The notes beneath the pieces are model-generated. The model was given only the letters and a program-made list of their open reading frames with translations, did no database searches and was not told the DNA's origin. Position numbers and translations under genes: made by a program. This document shows, in pieces, positions 1-5,635 of a stretch of DNA of 6,044 nt. Origin of the DNA: Flavobacterium psychrophilum (GTDB lineage: Bacteria > Bacteroidota > Bacteroidia > Flavobacteriales > Flavobacteriaceae); assembly GCA_003243255.1 (NCBI GenBank), contig QFQM01000255.1:1-6044 (forward strand). The letters are read 5' to 3'. How positions within the stretch are numbered: the first letter of the stretch is position 1; every line of letters starts with the position of its first letter.

Positions 1-113
1 GGATCATTAACTACCTTTTGCTTAGGCATAAAACTCCATAGCGCTACTGCAAGTATAGCAACGAACGCTAAAATCTTATAATTTCTCTTCATATAGCTTA
101 AAATGGCATTCAT
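1..113 (-). CDS. 5' end of a membrane-anchored/exported protein, probably a carboxy-terminal-processing (S41) protease; partial
   Basis: Read on the minus strand from the ATG at 113-111, the frame stays open to the left edge and gives 37 codons. The protein starts MNAILSYMKRNYKILAF. A positively charged stretch (K9, R10, K13) is followed by a hydrophobic run at about residues 14-28 and then a polar segment ending near VVND. This is the pattern of an uncleaved signal anchor or a signal peptide. In Flavobacteriia, surE often lies divergently beside a gene for a tail-specific (Prc/CtpA, S41) protease, and I recall similar short N-termini in that family, so this is my favoured identity. No PDZ or catalytic Ser/Lys region lies in the window, so the protease call rests on context and N-terminal resemblance. 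A second in-frame ATG at residue 8 is an alternative start. The membrane-targeting pattern is clear; the function is tentative. Confidence 0.55.
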   Translation of the reverse strand, partial: MNAILSYMKRNYKILAFVAILAVALWSFMPKQKVVND

Positions 114-186
114 TTAAATTTCATAGTATTATCAAACACATTAAAAAGTGTGCCAAAATACATATAACTCTAATTTTTTCTTTTCA

Positions 187-198
187 ATCTGCGCAGAT
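187..198. repeat. Perfect 12-bp palindrome ATCTGCGCAGAT
   Basis: The sequence reads identically on both strands over 12 bases and is a GC-rich island in an otherwise AT-rich gap. It lies about 80 bp upstream of the surE start and about 75 bp upstream of the divergent start, so it could serve as a dimeric-regulator site for either gene. A perfect 12-mer palindrome is expected about once or twice by chance in a window this size, so only its location makes it notable. No known regulator is recognised. Confidence 0.4.
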
Positions 199-220
199 AA
201 CAACAGCACCTAAAAAATTA

Positions 221-247
221 TGTACTTTAGCTAAACGTAAAAGTACA
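221..247. repeat. 8-bp inverted repeat TGTACTTT-N11-AAAGTACA with a nested palindrome
   Basis: The arms at 221-228 and 240-247 are perfect reverse complements separated by 11 bases. Their centres are 19 bp apart, close to two helical turns. A second perfect palindrome, TTTAGCTAAA, spans 226-235 and overlaps the left arm. The element ends 26 bp before the surE ATG, where an operator or promoter would sit. The left arm also contains the weak -7 candidate TACTTTAG. It could be an operator or a weak hairpin, or it could be chance in AT-rich DNA. Confidence 0.4.
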
Positions 248-273
248 ATACTTATTTTGATTTTTCTGCATCG

Positions 274-1050
274 ATGAAGAAAAAACCACTAATACTCGTT
301 ACCAACGACGACGGCATTACAGCACCCGGAATAAGGGCACTTATCAGTGTAATGAAAGAGCTTGGCGATGTGGTCGTTGTTGCACCCGACAGCCCGCAAT
401 CAGCAACAGGACATGCCATTACCATCAACAACACCTTATCCATTAATAAAATTGATATTGACCCCGATGTGGAGCTGGAATACAGCTGTAGCGGAACACC
501 CGTAGACTGCGTAAAATTTGCCGTTAGCGAAATCCTGAAACACAAGCCAGACCTTTGTGTATCGGGTGTGAATCATGGTTCCAACTCTTCCATAAACGTA
601 ATTTATTCCGGCACCATGAGTGCCGCAGTTGAAGCAGGTATCGAAGGTATCCCGGCTATTGGGTTCTCTTTGCTGGATTACAATTGGGATGCTGATTTTG
701 AACCCATAAAAGCATCTATCAAAAAAATTACTGAAGAAGTACTGGAAAACGGACTTCCTGATGGCGTTATACTTAACGTAAATTTTCCCAAATTAAAAGA
801 AGACGAAATAAAAGGTATAAAAATATGCCGTCAGGCCAAAGCCATGTGGCAGGAGCGTTTTGATAAACGCCAGACTCCTATGGGCAAAGATTACTACTGG
901 CTTACCGGGAAATTTGTAAATCTGGACAATGGCGAAGATACCGACGAATGGGCATTGGCACACGGCTATATTTCTGTAGTACCTGTGCAGTTTGACCTAA
1001 CCGCTCATCATGCCATGCAAACCCTTAACAGCTGGAAACTGAACGATTAA
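274..1050 (+). CDS. surE: 5'/3'-nucleotidase SurE
   Basis: SurE is a cytoplasmic, metal-dependent phosphatase that dephosphorylates nucleoside 5'- and 3'-monophosphates and is linked to stationary-phase survival and nucleotide salvage. The 258 residues match the usual family length of about 250. The hallmark N-terminus ILVTNDDGITAPGI (residues 7-20) supplies the acidic metal ligands D12 and D13. APDSPQSATGHAIT (37-50) supplies S43, and SGVNHGSN (97-104) supplies N100, completing the expected metal site. GTPVDCV (74-80) and YSGTMSAAVEA (111-121) are further family signatures. The C-terminal part (about 180-250) is the oligomerisation and substrate-side region, ending with a conserved-looking DLTAHHAM. 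The ATG at 274 places the first beta strand directly at the N-terminus, as in other SurE proteins, and no better upstream start is present. It is probably the first gene of a unit with the GNAT gene, which starts 2 bp after its stop. Confidence 0.97.
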   Translation: MKKKPLILVTNDDGITAPGIRALISVMKELGDVVVVAPDSPQSATGHAITINNTLSINKIDIDPDVELEYSCSGTPVDCVKFAVSEILKHKPDLCVSGVNHGSNSSINVIYSGTMSAAVEAGIEGIPAIGFSLLDYNWDADFEPIKASIKKITEEVLENGLPDGVILNVNFPKLKEDEIKGIKICRQAKAMWQERFDKRQTPMGKDYYWLTGKFVNLDNGEDTDEWALAHGYISVVPVQFDLTAHHAMQTLNSWKLND

Positions 1051-1052
1051 TC

Positions 1053-1598
1053 ATGGTTATCAATATTCAGCCGGTATTAGAAAACGAACAGATTATTCTA
1101 TACCCTCTGCAGGAAAATGATTTTGAAGATTTATACGTCGTAGCATCCGATCCTAAAATATGGGAACAGCACCCTAATAAAGACCGCTGGCAAAGGGAAG
1201 TATTTCGAACATTTTTTGAAGGAGCAATGCAAAGCAAGGGAGCTTTTAAAATTACGGACAAAGCCTCGGGCAAAATAATAGGCAGTACCCGCTTTTATGA
1301 TTACAACACAAAAGACAACAGTATACTTATAGGCTACACCTTTTACGCAACCTCAAGCTGGGGCACAGGCATTAATAAAGCGGTAAAAGCACTCATGCTG
1401 GATTATATTTTTCAATTCGTCTCAAAAGTCCATTTTCATATTGGCGCAAACAATGTGCGGTCGCAGATAACTATTGACCGTGTTGGTGCCGAGAAAATCG
1501 CTGAAAAGGAAGTTGCCTATTTTGGGGAACCGGATCGCTTGAATTTCGTATACGAGATCACTAAAGAAAAGTGGGATACTTTAAATGTATCAAAATAA
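1053..1598 (+). CDS. GNAT-family N-acetyltransferase (RimJ/RimL-like)
   Basis: This is a 181-residue single-domain protein of the GCN5-related acetyltransferase fold, which transfers acetyl from acetyl-CoA to an amine. It resembles the RimJ/RimL (Acetyltransf_3) branch. The N-terminal strand and helix are at about residues 12-30 (IILYPLQENDFEDLY). A central strand has KIIGSTRFYDY (74-84), followed by LIGYTF (92-97). The acetyl-CoA pyrophosphate loop is WGTGINKAVKAL (103-114), equivalent to the Q/RxxGxG/A motif. The last motif is ANNVRSQITIDRVGAEKIAE (132-151), matching the N-x-x-S...GA/F arrangement of the family. The substrate cannot be read from sequence. Only 2 bp separate it from surE, suggesting cotranscription and probably coupled translation. 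Its position before lpxB does not by itself imply a role in lipid A synthesis. The fold call is firm; the subfamily call is moderate. Confidence 0.9.
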   Translation: MVINIQPVLENEQIILYPLQENDFEDLYVVASDPKIWEQHPNKDRWQREVFRTFFEGAMQSKGAFKITDKASGKIIGSTRFYDYNTKDNSILIGYTFYATSSWGTGINKAVKALMLDYIFQFVSKVHFHIGANNVRSQITIDRVGAEKIAEKEVAYFGEPDRLNFVYEITKEKWDTLNVSK

Positions 1599-1600
1599 TT

Positions 1601-1608
1601 TACCTTTG
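1601..1608 (+). promoter_or_regulatory. Candidate -7 element TACCTTTG of an internal lpxB promoter
   Basis: The 30-bp gap between the GNAT stop and the lpxB ATG contains a perfect match to the Bacteroidota TAnnTTTG element. It would place a transcription start about 15 bp upstream of the lpxB ATG at 1629. No TTG lies 17-23 bp upstream, so the -33 half is missing or degenerate. The element runs into a small dyad, TTTGTT-N4-AACAAA (1605-1620). It may give lpxB some expression independent of surE, or it may be chance. Confidence 0.4.
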
Positions 1609-1628
1609 TTGCCAAACAAACAACAGGC

Positions 1629-2741
1629 ATGAAATACTACATAATAGCAGGAGAAGCTTCGGGCGACCTCCATGGATCTAACCTGATGAAAGAACTTTTT
1701 AAGCAGGACCCTAACGCGGAAATACGTTTTTGGGGAGGTGATCTGATGCAAAAAGTTGGCGGCACATTAGTTAAGCACTATCGTGATCTTGCTTTTATGG
1801 GCTTTGCGGAAGTGATTCAGAATCTGAAGACCATTCTTAATAACATAAAATTCTGCAAGCAGGATATTAAATCTTTCAATCCTGATGTACTAATCTTTAT
1901 TGATTATCCCGGGTTTAATATGCGTATTGCGGAATGGGCAAAAAAAGAAGGCTTCAAAACCCACTATTATATTTCTCCGCAGATATGGGCATGGAAAGAA
2001 AACCGAATCAAGGCTATTAAGCGCGATGTAGACCAGATGTATATCATCCTGCCGTTTGAAAAAGACTTTTACGAACAGAAACATAATTTCCCGGTACAAT
2101 TTGTAGGCCACCCACTTATTGATGCCATCCACAGCAGGCCACAGACCGATGAAGTTGCTTTCAGAAAAGAATTCAGCCTGAATGAAAGGCCTGTCATTGC
2201 GCTGCTACCGGGCAGCCGTAAACAGGAAATCTCAAAAATGCTCGAGGGAATGCTATCGGTAGTGAATGACTTTCCGGACTATCAGTTCGTAATTGCAGGT
2301 GCTCCGTCGCAGGAATTTTCTTTTTATCAGCAGTTTTTAGGCAAAAGCAACGTAAAGTTCATTTCCAACAGAACTTACGACTTGCTGAGCATTGCTCATG
2401 CCGCGCTGGTAACATCGGGCACAGCTACACTCGAAACGGCTTTATTTAAAGTACCTGAAGTAGTTTGCTATAAGGGAAACTGGATATCGTATCAGATTGC
2501 AAAACGTATCATCACCCTTAAATACATATCGCTTGTAAACCTGATCTTAGATAAAGAAATTGTTAAGGAATTAATCCAGGACGATTTTAACACTAAAAAC
2601 ATAAGGGCTGAACTACAAAAAATTTTAACACCCGAACATCGGGAAAATCTCCTGAAACAGTACGATTTACTGGAAGAAAAATTAGGGGGCGATGGTGCCA
2701 GCGAAAAGACTGCAAGGCTAATTATCAAATCTTTAACATAA
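1629..2741 (+). CDS. lpxB: Lipid A disaccharide synthase LpxB
   Basis: LpxB is a GT19 glycosyltransferase on the inner face of the inner membrane. It joins UDP-2,3-diacylglucosamine and lipid X to form the beta-1,6-linked tetra-acyl disaccharide of lipid A. The 370 residues are normal family length. Signatures in order are YIIAGEASGDLHGSNLM (4-20), IDYPGFN (91-97, where D92 corresponds to the catalytic Asp near position 98 of the E. coli enzyme), YYISPQIWAWKENR (113-126), LPFEKDFY (141-148), FVGHPLID (158-165), LLPGSRKQEI (192-201, with the conserved R197), VTSGTATLETAL (261-272) and KYISLVNLILDKEIVKELIQ (298-317). The ATG at 1629 puts the first Rossmann strand at the extreme N-terminus, as expected. 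It may be transcribed with surE and the GNAT gene or from its own weak promoter at 1601. Its presence indicates a Gram-negative that makes lipid A. No other lpx gene is in the window. Confidence 0.98.
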   Translation: MKYYIIAGEASGDLHGSNLMKELFKQDPNAEIRFWGGDLMQKVGGTLVKHYRDLAFMGFAEVIQNLKTILNNIKFCKQDIKSFNPDVLIFIDYPGFNMRIAEWAKKEGFKTHYYISPQIWAWKENRIKAIKRDVDQMYIILPFEKDFYEQKHNFPVQFVGHPLIDAIHSRPQTDEVAFRKEFSLNERPVIALLPGSRKQEISKMLEGMLSVVNDFPDYQFVIAGAPSQEFSFYQQFLGKSNVKFISNRTYDLLSIAHAALVTSGTATLETALFKVPEVVCYKGNWISYQIAKRIITLKYISLVNLILDKEIVKELIQDDFNTKNIRAELQKILTPEHRENLLKQYDLLEEKLGGDGASEKTARLIIKSLT

Positions 2742-2751
2742 ATTCTAAAAA

Positions 2752-2779
2752 TTGATTTAAAATTATTTTTCTATATTTG
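2752..2779 (+). promoter_or_regulatory. Bacteroidota-type promoter for the C40 peptidase-comEC unit
   Basis: TTG at 2752-2754 is followed by exactly 17 bp and then TATATTTG at 2772-2779. This is a full match to the Flavobacterium consensus TTG-N17-23-TAnnTTTG. Transcription should start a few bases downstream, leaving a leader of roughly 30 nt before the TTG start codon at 2815. It is the best promoter in the window and lies in the 73-bp gap after lpxB. No clear terminator hairpin for lpxB is visible in that gap, so some read-through is possible. Confidence 0.7.
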
Positions 2780-2805
2780 TCAAAAGCCGATTAAAATTTG
2801 ACAAA
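2776..2805. promoter_or_regulatory. Operator-like inverted repeat TTTGTCAAA-N12-TTTGACAAA
   Basis: Two 9-base arms at 2776-2784 and 2797-2805 are perfect reverse complements, and each is itself symmetric apart from its middle base. Their centres (2780 and 2801) are 21 bp apart, so they lie on the same DNA face. The first arm overlaps the last half of the -7 element, and the second covers the start of the leader, where a repressor would block transcription. The flanks also match (11 of 13 bases as a direct repeat). No regulator is identified. A leader hairpin is an alternative explanation. Confidence 0.45.
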
Positions 2806-2814
2806 ATAAAAGAT

Positions 2815-3564
2815 TTGAAAAAACTCCTGACCATATCCCTGTTTTTGCTTCTGTTGATCCCTACTACATCAATGGCGCAAATAATCACCACTAAAAAAGA
2901 AGCCCAAAAGAATGGCGTTTACTCATACAGCGAAAAGAAGGCTGAAACTGCAAAACCTGCTATCGACAAACAGGCTGTAGTGAAAGAAGTTGCTTCTCTT
3001 AAGAAAAACGATGTTCTTGCTTATGAGCCGGTGGCGAAAAAGGAAATGGTAATGAATCCCGGCAAAGTTGACGCTCCGGCAATCAAAAAAAATCCAGTTT
3101 CTAAGAAAACGGTTGTTATAAACGACACCGACGACGATACAGATTACATCGAACCGGATGTAGACAGCTACCTTGGACAGCAGATAGCAACCAATGCCAT
3201 TGAAGAGTTCAAAGGTGTTCGTTATAGAGGCGGCGGAACCACTAAAGCCGGAATGGACTGTTCAGGTATGGTATATGCCACTTTTAAAATATTTGACATC
3301 ACTTTACCAAGAAGCTCTAACGAAATGGTAAAGGCTACCAAAGAAGTAAAACTTTCTGAAACCAAAAAAGGCGACCTGCTTTTCTTCAGAAATAACCATA
3401 ACAGAAGAACAATCAACCACGTTGGAATCGTAACTGAAGTTACTCCTGAAGGTGAGGTATTGTTTATCCACTCTTCTACAAGTTCGGGTGTTATCATCTC
3501 ATCAATGAATGAAAACTACCACTCAAGAACATTTGTTAAGGCCGGAAGATACATTCAGGAATAA
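2815..3564 (+). CDS. Secreted NlpC/P60 (C40 family) cell-wall peptidase, TTG start
   Basis: This 249-residue exported protein has a C-terminal NlpC/P60 domain, a family of cysteine peptidases that usually cut the gamma-D-Glu-diaminopimelate bond in peptidoglycan stem peptides. Residues 1-21 form a signal peptide (KK, then a Leu-rich core, ending TTSMA before Q22). No lipobox cysteine is present, so it is probably soluble in the periplasm. Residues 22-115 are a low-complexity Lys/Ala/Val-rich linker ending in an acidic patch (DTDDDTDYIEPD, 104-115). The catalytic domain spans about 118-249, with the nucleophile C149 in GMDCSGMVY (146-154), H202 in NHVGIV (201-206) and H219 in FIHSSTSSGV (217-226), a complete Cys-His-His triad. 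The start is TTG: no ATG or GTG lies in frame upstream, and the next Met, residue 20, would lose the signal peptide. comEC follows 9 bp after the stop. Whether it acts in wall turnover, division or DNA uptake is not shown. Confidence 0.93.
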   Translation: MKKLLTISLFLLLLIPTTSMAQIITTKKEAQKNGVYSYSEKKAETAKPAIDKQAVVKEVASLKKNDVLAYEPVAKKEMVMNPGKVDAPAIKKNPVSKKTVVINDTDDDTDYIEPDVDSYLGQQIATNAIEEFKGVRYRGGGTTKAGMDCSGMVYATFKIFDITLPRSSNEMVKATKEVKLSETKKGDLLFFRNNHNRRTINHVGIVTEVTPEGEVLFIHSSTSSGVIISSMNENYHSRTFVKAGRYIQE

Positions 3565-3573
3565 GATATCCTG

Positions 3574-5628
3574 ATGCTGCCCAATTTCAATAGGCAAAAA
3601 CTGCCGCCTGTATTGAAATATCCTATTGGTATCATTACCCTCTTTTTAGCATTAGGCATTGTTACCGGGCATCATAGCGGATTATCTCAAAACGTTGCCA
3701 TATGCATCAGTATTACGGCTCTCATTATCCTGATAGCATCGTTCCTGTTTTCAAAAAGAGCATTAGCTCCAGCCATTCATTTCAGCTTTGCGGTTGTATT
3801 TTTTTCATTCTGTTTAGGGCTAGCGGTGCAATCACTTCACTATACCCCTAACCAAAAGCTTCATTATACCCATTTCATAAGTTCTGAGAAGATATTAATC
3901 AAAGGATACATTGCAGAACGTCTTAAGCCTAACAAATATCAGGAACGCTATTATTTTGAGGTTACGGCAATAAATCAAAAATCTGCAAAAGGCAAACTAT
4001 TGCTGACCGTAGCTAAGGACAGCACCAGAAAAAATTACCCTCATGCAGGTGATACTTTTACAATTGCCGATGCACCTGCTCCTATTGCAAAACCACTCAA
4101 TCCCTACCAATTTGATTATGCTGCCTATATGGAAAAGCAGGGCATCTTCCATCAGCTTAGACTTAAGGACAACTTTGTACAAACTGGTACAGTAAAAAAT
4201 TTCGATTATTATCTGGGCAATCTAAGAGACAAACTGATCCATAGTTTTGAAATTCACCATTACAGTCCTCAGATACAAAATACATTAAATGCACTATTAT
4301 TGGGACAAAGGCAGGACATGGACAGCACTACCAATGATGCCTATAAAAATGCCGGAGTACTTCATATACTTGCTATATCCGGGCTTCATTTCTCTGTACT
4401 GTTCTATCTGCTGACATTACTCTTTAAACCGCTAAACCGTTTAACAAAACACGGAAGGCTATTAAAGTTCATCAGCGTCCTGGCAATCATTTGGGGATTT
4501 GCGTTTATTACCGGTTTATCGGCTTCGGTGGTGCGCTCGGTAGTAATGTTCACTATAATAAGCATCGGACAATACCTGAACAGGGATACCAACATATACA
4601 ACTCGCTGTTTATTTCTATGCTCATCCTGCTTATCGCCAATCCTTATTTTATTTTCGATGCCGGTTTCCAGCTGAGTTATCTTGCCGTATTTGCCATTGT
4701 GTGGCTTGAGCCCTACTACAGAAATTTCAGGACATCCAGATACAAAGCCGTTAATTACACCACAGACACTATAGCTGTTTCACTAGCCGCCCAGATTGGA
4801 GTACTGCCGCTCAGCCTGTATTACTTCAATCAGTTTCCGCTACTGTTTCTTTTAGCCAATCTGGTTGTTATTCCGCTATCCAATGTAATATTGATCCTGG
4901 GACTATTCGTATTGCTTTTGAATTTCATCTGGACAGATGCAGCTCTCTTTACAGGAAAGGCTTTGGAGTTCCTTGTAGAAATAATGAACAGTTTTATCAG
5001 TTGGATCGCTTCCTTTGAAAGTTTAGTTATAAAAGAAATATCCTTTACCCTGCTGCTTACTGTTTTGTTATACGTTTCCATTTTGCTTTTCGGTTTTTGG
5101 CTCTACAAAAAAAGTTACCACAGAACCGCTGCTTTACTAAGTTCAATCCTGCTTTTACAATGTGCTTACAGCATTACAGCCTGGCAAAACAAAAACAGAG
5201 AGGAATTTGTCGTTTTCAATAACCGGGCAAACACAACCATAGCAATAAAGGCAGATAAGGAGCTTACCCTGCTGAGCAAAGACACCCTTGCTGAAAACAC
5301 AACTGCTATAAAAGCATATTCGAGGGCAGGCTTTAACACTAAAATCAATCAGAAGCCTTTACAGAACATGCTGTGGTTTAACCAAAAAAAAATCATGGTA
5401 ATTGACGAGGATGCCGTTTACACATCAGCTATGAAACCGGATATCCTTTTGCTTTGCGGCTCACCAAAAATCAATCTGGAAAGAGTAATTAAAGACCTGT
5501 ATCCGAAAGAAATTATTGCCGATGCTACCAATTACAAAAGCTATATCAAACGCTGGAAAGAAACATGTATGAAACAAAAAATCCCTTTCCATGCCACTGC
5601 CGAAAAGGGATATTATAGTATAAAGTAA
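3574..5628 (+). CDS. comEC: ComEC/Rec2-family DNA-uptake channel, with degenerate C-terminal domain
   Basis: ComEC is a polytopic inner-membrane protein that passes single-stranded DNA into the cytoplasm during natural transformation. The 684 residues open with membrane segments (about 16-87), then an OB-fold-like DUF4131 region (about 105-200) ending in the conserved NPYQFDYAAYMEKQGIFHQL (176-195). The Competence domain (about 235-515) carries the family signatures LNALLLGQRQDMD (238-250), AGVLHILAISGLHFSVL (260-276), TGLSASVVRSVVM (313-325), NPYFIFDAGFQLSYLAV (356-372) and LPLSLYYFNQFPLL (411-424), with multiple hydrophobic helices. The last 150 residues lie where many ComEC proteins have a metallo-beta-lactamase domain. 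Here no HxHxDH motif is found, and CGSPK (628-632) sits where HHGSK is expected, so metal-dependent nuclease activity is unlikely. I recall this shorter degenerate form being common in Bacteroidota. The ATG at 3574 is 9 bp after the C40 stop, implying cotranscription. One gene does not prove the strain is competent. Confidence 0.95.
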   Translation: MLPNFNRQKLPPVLKYPIGIITLFLALGIVTGHHSGLSQNVAICISITALIILIASFLFSKRALAPAIHFSFAVVFFSFCLGLAVQSLHYTPNQKLHYTHFISSEKILIKGYIAERLKPNKYQERYYFEVTAINQKSAKGKLLLTVAKDSTRKNYPHAGDTFTIADAPAPIAKPLNPYQFDYAAYMEKQGIFHQLRLKDNFVQTGTVKNFDYYLGNLRDKLIHSFEIHHYSPQIQNTLNALLLGQRQDMDSTTNDAYKNAGVLHILAISGLHFSVLFYLLTLLFKPLNRLTKHGRLLKFISVLAIIWGFAFITGLSASVVRSVVMFTIISIGQYLNRDTNIYNSLFISMLILLIANPYFIFDAGFQLSYLAVFAIVWLEPYYRNFRTSRYKAVNYTTDTIAVSLAAQIGVLPLSLYYFNQFPLLFLLANLVVIPLSNVILILGLFVLLLNFIWTDAALFTGKALEFLVEIMNSFISWIASFESLVIKEISFTLLLTVLLYVSILLFGFWLYKKSYHRTAALLSSILLLQCAYSITAWQNKNREEFVVFNNRANTTIAIKADKELTLLSKDTLAENTTAIKAYSRAGFNTKINQKPLQNMLWFNQKKIMVIDEDAVYTSAMKPDILLLCGSPKINLERVIKDLYPKEIIADATNYKSYIKRWKETCMKQKIPFHATAEKGYYSIK

Positions 5629-5635
5629 TCTTGTT

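Larger units (their letters stand above)
114..273. promoter_or_regulatory. Divergent intergenic region between the minus-strand protease-like gene and surE
   Basis: This 160-bp AT-rich gap separates two divergently transcribed genes, so it must hold promoters for both. No full Bacteroidota promoter is visible. On the plus strand, TTATTTTG at 252-259 and TACTTTAG at 223-230 each match TAnnTTTG at all but one position, but neither has a TTG at the usual spacing. On the minus strand, TGTGTTTG (complement of 133-140) is also a one-mismatch -7 candidate, lying 20 bp from the start codon. Two dyads, listed separately, occupy 187-198 and 221-247. I see no small ORF or RNA gene here. Confidence 0.5.

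Noticed and set aside
134..152. Short dyad ACAC-N8-GTGT upstream of the minus-strand gene
   Set aside because: Four-base arms in AT-rich DNA are expected by chance, and the element does not line up with a convincing promoter.
252..545. 97-codon open frame on the minus strand opposite surE
   Set aside because: It is antisense to a clear surE and lies over its conserved motifs. The predicted protein is Ser-rich with no recognisable domain, so it is a shadow frame.
1890..2728. Two minus-strand open frames opposite lpxB (1890-2132 and 2492-2728)
   Set aside because: Both lie wholly within conserved LpxB coding sequence and show no domain, signal or promoter of their own.
3556..3573. Inverted repeat CAGGA-N8-TCCTG spanning the C40 stop and the comEC start
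   Set aside because: The arms are only 5 bp with an 8-base loop, and the left arm is within coding sequence. Too weak to call a terminator or a translational control hairpin.
3222..5348. Minus-strand frames opposite the C40 and comEC genes, and a plus-strand frame at 4491-4709 inside comEC
   Set aside because: All are nested in well-supported genes with strong family motifs. None shows independent features.
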